Assembly: GCA_965212525.1 (NCBI GenBank) | Contig: CBDBVC010000024.1 | Location: forward strand, 1-64,000 | Origin: SZUA-38 sp965212525 | Lineage (GTDB): Bacteria; Pseudomonadota; Gammaproteobacteria; Xanthomonadales; SZUA-38 | Reading direction: 5' to 3' | Length of the DNA stretch: 64,000 bases | Shown here: positions 8,236-15,522 of the stretch, in pieces | How positions within the stretch are numbered: the first letter of the stretch is position 1 | Layout: every line of letters begins with the position of its first letter | Program-made: the position numbers and the translations under genes | The notes under the pieces: model-generated | Databases searched by the model: none | What the model was told of the DNA's origin: nothing | Seen by the model: only the letters and a program-made list of their open reading frames with translations

Positions 8236-9885
8236 GTGGAACGTGAATCGATGGAATTTGATGTCGTCGTGGTTGGTGGCGGGCCTTCTGGCCTGGCAAC
8301 AGCGATACGACTGCGACAACTGGCGATCGAGAATGGCACAGAACTCAGTGTCTGTCTGGTAGAAAAGGGATCCGAGATCGGTGCACATATCCTCTCGGGT
8401 GCCGTGTTCGAGGCCGATGCACTCACTGAGTTGATGCCGGACTGGCAGCAACAGGGTGCACCGGTCACCACAGAAGTGGCGAGCGATGAATTTCATTATC
8501 TGCGTTCGGATAGCAAATCGACGAAGATACCGGGCTTGCTGCTGCCAAGAACGGTCAGGAATCACGGCAATTACATCATCAGTCTGGGTAGCCTGTGCCG
8601 ATGGCTGGGTGAACAGGCGGAAGCACTGGAGGTTGACGTGTTTCCCGGATTTCCGGCCAGCGAGATTCTCTACGCTGAAGACGGTTCGGTGCGCGGTGTG
8701 GTCACCGGCGACATGGGCATCAACAAGCAGGGTGAGGAAAAGCCGGAATACCAGGCAGGTTATGAACTGATCGGCAAGTACACCGTGTTTGCCGAGGGAG
8801 CACACGGACATCTTGGCAAGCAGCTGATCGAGCGATTCGACCTGCGCAAGAATGCAGATCCGCAGCACTACGGTATCGGCATCAAGGAGTTGTGGACGGT
8901 GCCGGCCGATCAGCACAAGCCGGGAACCGTGGTGCATACCCTGGGGTGGCCGCTGGACAACCGCACAGGTGGCGGTGGATTCCTCTATCATTTCGGCGAT
9001 CAGTACGTTGCAGCAGGTTATGTGGTCTCGCTCAAGTACAGCAATCCCCACCTGAGCCCGTTTCACGAGTTCCAGCGCTGGAAACACCATCCTGTAATTT
9101 CACAACACCTGAGCGGTGGTGAGCGTGTCGGCTATGGTGCCCGTGCCATCAACAAGGGCGGTTTCCAGTCGCTGCCAAAGCTGACCTTCCCCGGAGGATT
9201 GCTGGTGGGCTGTGATGCCGGCTTTCTCAACAGCGCCAAGATCAAGGGCTCACACAATGCACTGCGAAGCGGGCGCCTGGCTGCAGAGAGCCTGTTCGCA
9301 AGCCTGTCTTCGAATTCTGATTCTTCAGCTGAACTGAACTCGTACCAGAGCGCCATCGAGGCATCACCGATCTGGAAGGAAATGCACCAGAGCCGCAATT
9401 TCGAGCCCATGCTCGCCAGATACGGTACATTCTGGGGTTCTGCCATGGTGTTCATTGACCAGAACATCTTTCGCGGACGGCTACCCTGGACCATGAAGCA
9501 ACCAAAACCGGATCACGATTCACTGCAACACGTGGATCGTGTCAAGCCGATTGATTATCCGAAACCGGACGGGGTACTGAGCTTTGACAAGCTGTCCTCG
9601 GTGTTCCTGTCCAGCACCAATCACGAAGAGGACCAGCCATCACACCTGAAGCTGGTGGATGCCGAAGTGCCAATCAGGGACAACCTTCCCCGCTATGCCG
9701 AACCGGCGCAGCGTTACTGCCCAGCCGGCGTGTACGAGGTGGTGGAAGAGGGTGATTCACCGGTGTTCAGGATCAATGCGCAGAACTGTGTTCACTGCAA
9801 GACCTGTGATATCAATGACCCGTCACAGAACATCATCTGGACAACTCCGGAAGGCGGCGGTGGACCCAACTACACCAACATGTAA
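8236..9885 (+). CDS. Electron transfer flavoprotein-ubiquinone oxidoreductase
   Basis: This FAD and 4Fe-4S membrane enzyme passes electrons from ETF (fatty-acid and amino-acid oxidation) to the quinone pool. An FAD-binding GGGPSGLATAIRL motif lies near the N terminus. The C-terminal cluster has Cys in RYCPAGVYE and in NCVHCKTCDINDP, ending in PEGGGGPNY, the family hallmark. The GTG at 8236 is preferred because GGAGA (8226-8230) sits 5 nt upstream and the resulting N terminus (ERESMEFD) matches relatives; the ATG at 8251 is the alternative. The 549-aa length is normal. It lies near aacS and alkB, in keeping with lipid oxidation. No etfAB genes are in the window. Confidence 0.93.
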   Translation: MERESMEFDVVVVGGGPSGLATAIRLRQLAIENGTELSVCLVEKGSEIGAHILSGAVFEADALTELMPDWQQQGAPVTTEVASDEFHYLRSDSKSTKIPGLLLPRTVRNHGNYIISLGSLCRWLGEQAEALEVDVFPGFPASEILYAEDGSVRGVVTGDMGINKQGEEKPEYQAGYELIGKYTVFAEGAHGHLGKQLIERFDLRKNADPQHYGIGIKELWTVPADQHKPGTVVHTLGWPLDNRTGGGGFLYHFGDQYVAAGYVVSLKYSNPHLSPFHEFQRWKHHPVISQHLSGGERVGYGARAINKGGFQSLPKLTFPGGLLVGCDAGFLNSAKIKGSHNALRSGRLAAESLFASLSSNSDSSAELNSYQSAIEASPIWKEMHQSRNFEPMLARYGTFWGSAMVFIDQNIFRGRLPWTMKQPKPDHDSLQHVDRVKPIDYPKPDGVLSFDKLSSVFLSSTNHEEDQPSHLKLVDAEVPIRDNLPRYAEPAQRYCPAGVYEVVEEGDSPVFRINAQNCVHCKTCDINDPSQNIIWTTPEGGGGPNYTNM

Positions 9886-9921
9886 TGCATCACCGGTTCA
9901 GGCAAAGGCAGGATAGACACA

Positions 9922-10260
9922 ATGAAAATGGTTACGGCAATAATCAAACCCTTCAAGCTCGATGACGTCAGAACGGCCTTGTCCGAGGTTGGGGTCCGTG
10001 GTGTGACGGTCACGAAAGTCCAGGGTTTCGGGCGACAGAAAGGGCATACAGAGCTTTATCGCGGTGCCGAGTACGTGGTCGACTTCCTGCCCAAGATCAA
10101 GATTGAGATCGCAGTCACCGATGAGATGGTCGAACCTGTGGTCGAAGCCATTCGCGAGGCCGCCAACACCCAGAAGATAGGTGACGGCAAAATCTTTGTC
10201 TCGAGTCTGGATCAGGTCATCCGGATTCGTACCGGCGAGATTGACGACACGGCGGTATAG
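9922..10260 (+). CDS. glnK: Nitrogen regulatory protein P-II (GlnK type)
   Basis: This 112-aa trimeric signal protein senses 2-oxoglutarate and ATP/ADP and relays nitrogen status. The T-loop carries the uridylylation site Tyr51 in ELYRGAEYVVDF. The PII signatures GFGRQKGHTE and KIGDGKIFV are intact. The N terminus MKMVTAIIKPFKLDD is closer to GlnK than to GlnB, but the two cannot be separated with certainty. An AGGA ribosome site precedes the ATG. No amtB follows, which is unusual for GlnK. The gene sits 36 nt after ETF-QO and ends at a strong terminator. GlnD, encoded at 60.4 kb, is the expected modifying enzyme. Confidence 0.92.
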   Translation: MKMVTAIIKPFKLDDVRTALSEVGVRGVTVTKVQGFGRQKGHTELYRGAEYVVDFLPKIKIEIAVTDEMVEPVVEAIREAANTQKIGDGKIFVSSLDQVIRIRTGEIDDTAV

Positions 10261-10273
10261 CCGGGTTGACTGA

Positions 10274-10306
10274 AGTCTGGCTGCAGTCAGAACGGCCAGA
10301 CTTTTT
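10274..10306 (+). terminator. Rho-independent terminator of the PII gene
   Basis: AGTCTGGC (10274-10281) pairs with GCCAGACT (10295-10302), and four more T residues follow directly. The loop is 13 nt. The element overlaps the last codons of the convergent bamD gene, so its 3' arm is also coding sequence. Confidence 0.65.
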
Positions 10307-11096
10307 CCAGAAAGCTTTCCTCTTCCGTAAGACCCGTGATATAGGGGTGTTGCGGATAGTTTTCCTGCAGAACCCGCAAGGCATCCTTTGACAGGTCATC
10401 CAGCTCCGGATTGTCGTAGGCTTCGACCATGATGGCCAGGGCGTCGCCGGTGACTGGAGAAGCCTGATAGGTCTCGATGACGAACTTGGCGCGATTGGCT
10501 GCAGCAATATAGGCCTTGCGTCGCATGTAATAGCGGGCAACCTCGACTTCACTCTGTGCCATCAGTTTTCTCAGGAACAGCATCCTGTCGCGGGCATCTG
10601 CAGCATAGTCACTTTCGGGGTGATCACGCAGCATCTGGGCAAATGACTGAAACGAATTTCGGGCGTAGGACAGGTCGCGGTCGTAGCTGCTGACTGGCAG
10701 GATACGTGTGATGAAACTGGAGGTTCGAGAAAAATTGACCAGCCCCTTCAGGTAATAGGCATAATCGATGTTGTCATGCGTCGGGTAGGTCTTGATGAAC
10801 CTGTCGAGTGTGGACAGTGATAGCTCCGGCTCGTAATTCTTGTAGTAACTGTAGGCCAGTTCAAGCTGAGCCTGCTGGGCATAACGTCCGAACGGAAATC
10901 GAGATTGCAGTGTCCGATACTGATTGATGGCGCGGTCGTAGGATTTGTTGTTCAGGGAACGTTTGGCACCCTGGTACAGTTCCGTTGCCGAGATGGTTTC
11001 TTCCTCATCCTTGAGTGTATCATCCTTGCCACACGCCATCAGCACTGTGAGAATGGGCACGAGCAGCAACAATAACCTGAAATTCTTGGTGTTCAT
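10287..11096 (-). CDS. bamD: Outer membrane assembly lipoprotein BamD
   Basis: BamD is the essential TPR lipoprotein of the BAM complex that inserts beta-barrel proteins; BamA is also encoded in this window. The 269-aa product has a lipoprotein signal with lipobox LMAC (Cys22). TPR units of the BamD type follow (ATELYQGAKRSLNNKSYDRAINQYRTL, SRFPFGRYAQQAQLELAYSYY, HDNIDYAYYLKGL). Length and order match the family. It is transcribed divergently from rluD across a 58-nt AT-rich gap, an arrangement conserved in gammaproteobacteria. Confidence 0.95.
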   Translation of the reverse strand: MNTKNFRLLLLLVPILTVLMACGKDDTLKDEEETISATELYQGAKRSLNNKSYDRAINQYRTLQSRFPFGRYAQQAQLELAYSYYKNYEPELSLSTLDRFIKTYPTHDNIDYAYYLKGLVNFSRTSSFITRILPVSSYDRDLSYARNSFQSFAQMLRDHPESDYAADARDRMLFLRKLMAQSEVEVARYYMRRKAYIAAANRAKFVIETYQASPVTGDALAIMVEAYDNPELDDLSKDALRVLQENYPQHPYITGLTEEESFLEKVWPF

Positions 11097-11154
11097 AATT
11101 CAACTTCTGTCCGGTCAGCCGGAAATAATACCTTAAAAATGATGATTGTTCTCT

Positions 11155-12100
11155 ATGGATCAAACCCTGCAAGCCACAATAACTGTCGATGAAGCTGCCA
11201 CCGGTCAGCGACTTGATCAGTATTTGACCACATTGTACCCGGAATATTCCCGTTCCCGTGTGCAGGAATGGATCAAATCCGGTGATGTACGTCTCAACGG
11301 GCAGCGGGTCAAGACCGGTGTCAGACTGAAAGGCATCGAAACCATCAACGTCGATGTCACCATTTCGGCCGTGATTGATGACCGGCCCGAGGCCATTCGT
11401 CTGGACGTGATTCACGAGGACGAACAGGTTCTGGTGATGAACAAACCGGCCGGTCTTGTGGTCCATCCGGGTGCAGGCAATGCTACAGGTACACTGGTTA
11501 ACGGCCTGTTAAATCACTGTCCGGATCTGGAGAAACTGCCGCGGGCCGGCATTGTTCACCGACTCGACAAGCTCACCTCCGGTATCATGGTCGTCGCCAA
11601 GACTCCCGGGGCGCACAAGTCCCTGACTGATCAGTTGCAGGACCGCAGCATGGGACGCGAATACACGGCACTGGTGTACGGACACATGATTGCCGGTGGA
11701 ACCGTGGGATGCACCGATTGACCGGCATCCGGTCAACCGCAAACGCATGGCGATCTCTGCCACGGGAAAGCCAGCTGTGACGCACTACAGGATCAACAGG
11801 AAATTCAGATATTTCACACTGCTCGATCTGAAGCTTGAAAGCGGGCGCACCCACCAGATCCGTGTCCACATGGCTTCGATCAATCATGCCGTGGTCTGCG
11901 ACCCGGTGTATGGCCCGGGTGTTCGTGTGCCGAAAGCTGCACCCGATCTGCTGGTTGAGAGGATGCAGGGCTTCCGGCGACAGGCGCTACATGCACGGCA
12001 ACTGACATTCGTTCACCCGGCAACAGGTGAGGTGCAGCAATATGCCACGCCTGTGCCGCAGGACATGCAGGATCTGATCGCAGCCATTCCCGAGGATTGA
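11155..12100 (+). CDS. rluD: 23S rRNA pseudouridine synthase RluD, apparent +1 frameshift
   Basis: RluD makes the pseudouridines of helix 69 in 23S rRNA. An N-terminal S4 domain (RLDQYLTTLYPEYSRSRVQEWI) and the catalytic GIVHRLDKLTSG motif are present. The frame beginning at the ATG at 11155 runs into TGA at 11719-11721. The rest of the enzyme (DAPIDRHPVNRKRM, then GRTHQIRVHMA) continues in the next frame to 12100. Relatives read GGTV-D-x-PI here, so one extra G in the run 11706-11708 explains the break. Removing it gives 314 aa, a normal length. Both halves look fully conserved, so a recent mutation or a sequence error is likelier than an old pseudogene. Confidence 0.85.
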
Positions 12101-12172
12101 ACGGAAACGATCGACTGACAGATTTATCCTGCCAGACAGGTCTGTATGGGAAGATGATCTGATGGAACTGAC

Positions 12173-12916
12173 ATGATGCGAACCCTGCTCGCGAGTATTC
12201 TGCTGATTCTGACCCCGATGGCCAGTGCCGAGACCTTGTCGTTCGACAGCGGTGACAGCCGTGTGACGCTGCTCGAGCTCTATACATCAGAGGGGTGCAG
12301 CAGCTGTCCGCCTGCCGAACAATGGGTGTCAGGCTATCTTCAGGACAGCACACTGTGGCAGGAGATCGTGCCGGTGGTGTTTCATGTTGATTACTGGGAT
12401 TATCTTGGCTGGAAGGACCGTTTCGCCAGTAATGCCAATACCCGTCGGCAGTATCAGCATCAGCGTGAAGGACAGCTGTCGGCGGTCTATACGCCAGGCA
12501 TTGTCGCCGATGGCAGGGAATTCCGGGGTTTTTTTGCCGGACATGAGCTCATGACACAGTCGGCTGACAGCGGTCGACTGACAGCGAAGCTCGATCGACG
12601 TGGCATCCTCAATGTGCAGTACAGCGAATCAGGCGAATACGAACTCAATATTGCGGTCCTCGGATTTGATATCGATTCCAGAATCAGGGCGGGCGAGAAC
12701 CACGGCCGCACGCTTAAGCACAATTTCACGGTGCTCGAGCATCAACTGGCCATTCTTGATGAGCATCAGGCCCTGTACGCACTGGATCTGGATCAGCTCA
12801 GGGTAAAGCTGGAAGAGGATTTTCGTCCGTCCCGATATGCGCTGGCGCTGTGGTTGACCCGATCGGGTTCAATCAGGCCGGTCCAGGCCACAGGCGGGTG
12901 GATTTCGGCACCCTGA
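12173..12916 (+). CDS. Exported DUF1223 protein with CSSC thioredoxin-like motif
   Basis: The protein has 247 aa. A signal peptide covers the first 19 residues (LLASILLILTPMASA). The DUF1223 core follows, with LELYTSEGCSSCPPAE carrying the Cys42-x-x-Cys45 pair, then HVDYWDYLGWKDRFA and TPGIVADGREF, all family hallmarks. The fold is thioredoxin-like, so a periplasmic redox role is possible but unproven. The gene lies 72 nt after rluD, in the stretch that separates rluD from pgeF. Confidence 0.8.
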   Translation: MMRTLLASILLILTPMASAETLSFDSGDSRVTLLELYTSEGCSSCPPAEQWVSGYLQDSTLWQEIVPVVFHVDYWDYLGWKDRFASNANTRRQYQHQREGQLSAVYTPGIVADGREFRGFFAGHELMTQSADSGRLTAKLDRRGILNVQYSESGEYELNIAVLGFDIDSRIRAGENHGRTLKHNFTVLEHQLAILDEHQALYALDLDQLRVKLEEDFRPSRYALALWLTRSGSIRPVQATGGWISAP

Positions 12917-13176
12917 ACGACTGATTCAGAACACAGCCCGACATCGTCTGGCGACAGATGACTGGCAATCTGCAACGTCCGGATTCCGGTTTCGCCATCT
13001 GGACTATGAGAACTGGTTCAAGGATTTTGCAGTCGTAATTGTTTACATTTTCTGCTCGCCTTGTAACAATCGACGTGTTCACGAGCTACGGAACATCCTC
13101 GTTCCGGGAACATTAAGGTCGGCGTTATACGGAAAATTGAAGCTTTCCGGGGAACGCCTATGGTGGGAGAAGAAGC
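12917..13176. other. Intergenic region, 260 nt
   Basis: I see no gene here. The region precedes the small acidic-protein gene and is AT-richer towards its centre (around 13026-13050). A purine-rich ribosome site GGGAGAAG lies at its end. No clear promoter hexamer pair or terminator could be assigned. Confidence 0.4.
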
Positions 13177-13545
13177 ATGTTAGACGCGATGATGAATGAA
13201 TCCATTGAGGATTTCTACGACGATCATCTTTATATTCTAGAGACACTCGGCTGGTTTGTAGACCCGGGTGAAGACAGTTTGTCACTGTACCGCGACAACA
13301 AGATGGGCAAGGCCCTGACCGACGCGGACATCTGCCTTTATTACGAAGAATACGAATACGACCTGGTGATGAACACCGATGGCGAATTCGATCACGAGAA
13401 TGTGCGCAAGCGCCAGAAGCCGTGGATTGTTCGTGTGGAAGGAAAGGGCACAGCGACATTCGAGAAACTCAGCAAGGCAACCAGACTGCTGCTTGATCAG
13501 GCCGAGAAATTGTCACCGGCAAAAAAGATCAGTCGGGCAAGCTGA
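13177..13545 (+). CDS. Small acidic protein of unknown function
   Basis: I do not recognise this 122-aa product. It is acidic in its first 90 residues (IEDFYDDHLYILETLGW, YYEEYEYDLVMNTDGEFDHEN) and basic only at the end. It has no signal peptide or membrane segment and should be cytoplasmic. The ATG at 13177 has a strong GGGAGAAG site a few bases upstream. A hairpin follows the stop and is shared with the end of the convergent alkB gene. Coding character looks real: the ribosome site is strong and the composition fits its neighbours. Confidence 0.6.
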   Translation: MLDAMMNESIEDFYDDHLYILETLGWFVDPGEDSLSLYRDNKMGKALTDADICLYYEEYEYDLVMNTDGEFDHENVRKRQKPWIVRVEGKGTATFEKLSKATRLLLDQAEKLSPAKKISRAS

Positions 13546-13594
13546 GCTAGATGCCCCGCACCCCATGATCAGGGGGCGTTTGCAAGTCAGTATG

Positions 13595-13626
13595 AATCGT
13601 CTCCGGGTTGACACTCAGAGACGATT
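13595..13626. terminator. Hairpin between the small acidic gene and alkB (convergent ends)
   Basis: AATCGTCTC (13595-13603) pairs perfectly with GAGACGATT (13618-13626). On the plus strand the 3' arm is followed by a T-rich TACTTTTG. The alkB stop codon lies in the loop and at the edge of the arm. It is probably a terminator for the plus-strand gene; without a T run on the other strand it is weaker for alkB. Confidence 0.5.
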
Positions 13627-14745
13627 TACTTTTGTCATGTCGCCATCTACCTGGGCAAGCACCCGCTTGTCCATCACCTTCCGCCACAGAGCTGGCACAT
13701 AGGCGATCAGGAACATCCCGAAATAGCCGTTCGGCAGTTGTGGTGCCTCGTCAAAGTGCCGCAGGGACTGATAGTGGCGTGACGGATAGGCATGATGATC
13801 TGAATGTCGCTGCAGATGCAGCAACAGCAGATTTGAAAACAGGTGATTGGAATTCCAGGAGTGTTTCGGCTGGCAGCGTTCATAGCTGCCATCTGCCCGT
13901 TTCTCACGCAGCAGGCCGTAATGTTCCACATAATTGGCGCAGGTCAGTTGCCACCAGGCAAACGGTGTGTGGATGGCCAGTACCAGTAATGCGGCAGTGC
14001 CGAATGCAGCGATCAGTGCGGTGTAGAGAATCAGCGTGATCATCCATGACTGGAGTATCTGGTTGTGCAGGCTGAAAAAGCCGTGACCCCTGCGGGCCAG
14101 TCTGGCCCTTTCCAGTCGAATGGCGCGCCTGATGCCGCCAGGTACCTCGCGCAGGGCAAATCGATAGACGCTCTCACCATAGCGGGCACTGGCCGAATCT
14201 TCAGGCGTGGCCACCTGGGCATGATGACCGGCATTGTGTTCAATGCTGAAATGACCATAGGCCGGCACTGCCAGGCAGAAACGCGCCATGATCTGGTCAA
14301 TACGTGATTTCTTGTGTCCCATCTCATGGCCGGCGTTGACGGCCAGACCGCTGACAAATCCTGCCGTGATGGTGATGGCCCAGATGGAATACCAGGCCAG
14401 GTCATAGTGATACACGGCCCAGACCGATATGACCAGTGACAGGCAGAACACCGGGACCAGCAGATATCCGACCCAGCGGTAGTACGTATCTGCTTCGAGT
14501 TGAGCGATTACCTGCTCGGGCGGATTGTTCTGATCCTCCTTGAGGAACATGTCAACCACCGGAACCAGCACGTATGAGAAGACCACCGGTATCCAGAAAA
14601 TCCACTGCTGCGGATAAATGGCATAGACTGCAATGGTAATCAGCCCCTGTAGTGGTACCAGATAGGCCAGCAGCCACAGGTAGCGCTTGCTGTCGATGTA
14701 CGTACCGGTTCTGTTTTCTGATATCGGATAGGTGTAGGATTTCAT
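13615..14745 (-). CDS. alkB: Alkane 1-monooxygenase (AlkB-type membrane di-iron hydroxylase)
   Basis: This inner-membrane enzyme hydroxylates the terminal carbon of medium-chain alkanes, taking electrons from rubredoxin. The 376-aa protein has about six hydrophobic segments. It shows all the His boxes: HEMGHKK, EHNAGHHAQVATPEDSA, the AlkB-specific NYVEHYGLLREK, and LQRHSDHHAYPSRHYQ followed by LPNGYFGM. The NYVEHYG box separates AlkB from fatty-acid desaturases. No rubredoxin, rubredoxin reductase or alcohol dehydrogenase gene is adjacent, so its partners must be elsewhere. Aldehyde and fatty-acid products would feed beta-oxidation and the ETF-QO encoded nearby. Confidence 0.93.
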   Translation of the reverse strand: MKSYTYPISENRTGTYIDSKRYLWLLAYLVPLQGLITIAVYAIYPQQWIFWIPVVFSYVLVPVVDMFLKEDQNNPPEQVIAQLEADTYYRWVGYLLVPVFCLSLVISVWAVYHYDLAWYSIWAITITAGFVSGLAVNAGHEMGHKKSRIDQIMARFCLAVPAYGHFSIEHNAGHHAQVATPEDSASARYGESVYRFALREVPGGIRRAIRLERARLARRGHGFFSLHNQILQSWMITLILYTALIAAFGTAALLVLAIHTPFAWWQLTCANYVEHYGLLREKRADGSYERCQPKHSWNSNHLFSNLLLLHLQRHSDHHAYPSRHYQSLRHFDEAPQLPNGYFGMFLIAYVPALWRKVMDKRVLAQVDGDMTKVNRL

Positions 14746-14954
14746 GATTCAGCTTGACCTGCAGGCGTCGGGATCACGTGGATTTCTGATTTATCATACT
14801 GGGTAGTCTAGTTCTGCTCCCGGTAGATTGCAAGCTGCAAAAATGTCGTCCTGATTGCTCGGCATGTGGTCGATTACATGTGATGGCAGAAGATTGTGGC
14901 GGAATTCCATCATTTCTGCGTACAAGTGGTGGACAGGACACAAAGCGGGAGAGA

Positions 14955-15521
14955 ATGATGAATCCGGAGATTACCCAGATTCTGCAACGACACAACTCGG
15001 GCGATTCCGAAGCCATGGGCAATGTCATAGAAGCAGCCTATGCCGAGTTGAAGCTGATCGCCAGGCGCCGGCTGTTTTCATCTCGTGGCGACCGCACACT
15101 CAACACCACCAGCCTGGTCAATGAAGCCTATCTCAAACTGGCCTCTGGCGAGAAGCGACTGTGGCAGAACCGGGCACATTTCTTTGCCGTCGCGGCCACG
15201 GCGATGCGTCAGATCGTGATCGACGATGCGCGTCGAAAAATGGCTGGCAAGCGGCAGGGGCACAAATCGGATGAGGATGTCGAAGCGGCTGCGGTTGATC
15301 GCTCACGCATTGACGAGCTGATGATGATCGATGAAGCATTGAACGTGCTTGCCGTCAGCCTGCCGCGGGAAGCGACGGTATTTGAATGCCGTTATTTCAT
15401 TGGCATGTCGACACAGGAAACTGCCGATGCGCTGGGTGTTCCGGTTCGAACGGTCGAGCGACGCTGGTCCGAGGGCAAGAAAATGATGCGCAAGCTGATG
15501 CAGCCAGGCAGCCAGGCATGA
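14955..15521 (+). CDS. ECF-subfamily RNA polymerase sigma factor
   Basis: From the ATG at 14955 (a second ATG follows at 14958) the product has 188 aa. GGGAGAG lies just upstream. It has the layout of the proteobacterial Sig-70_X6 type: a sigma-2 region (TSLVNEAYLKLASGEKRLWQNRAHFFAVAATAMRQIVIDDARR) and a sigma-4 helix-turn-helix (MSTQETADALGVPVRTVERRW). No anti-sigma gene is adjacent. Its stop codon lies 1 nt from the stop of a convergent Ser/Thr kinase gene. Members of this family are often found beside such kinases, so control through phosphorylation is a reasonable inference. Confidence 0.85.
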   Translation: MMNPEITQILQRHNSGDSEAMGNVIEAAYAELKLIARRRLFSSRGDRTLNTTSLVNEAYLKLASGEKRLWQNRAHFFAVAATAMRQIVIDDARRKMAGKRQGHKSDEDVEAAAVDRSRIDELMMIDEALNVLAVSLPREATVFECRYFIGMSTQETADALGVPVRTVERRWSEGKKMMRKLMQPGSQA

Positions 15522-15522
15522 G

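Noticed and set aside
8023..9090. Open frame continuing 356 codons upstream of acetoacetyl-CoA synthetase on the minus strand
   Set aside because: It lies fully antisense to the ETF-QO gene and its intergenic region, starts without a ribosome site, and has no protein-like motifs. Homology to the synthetase begins at the ATG at 8022.
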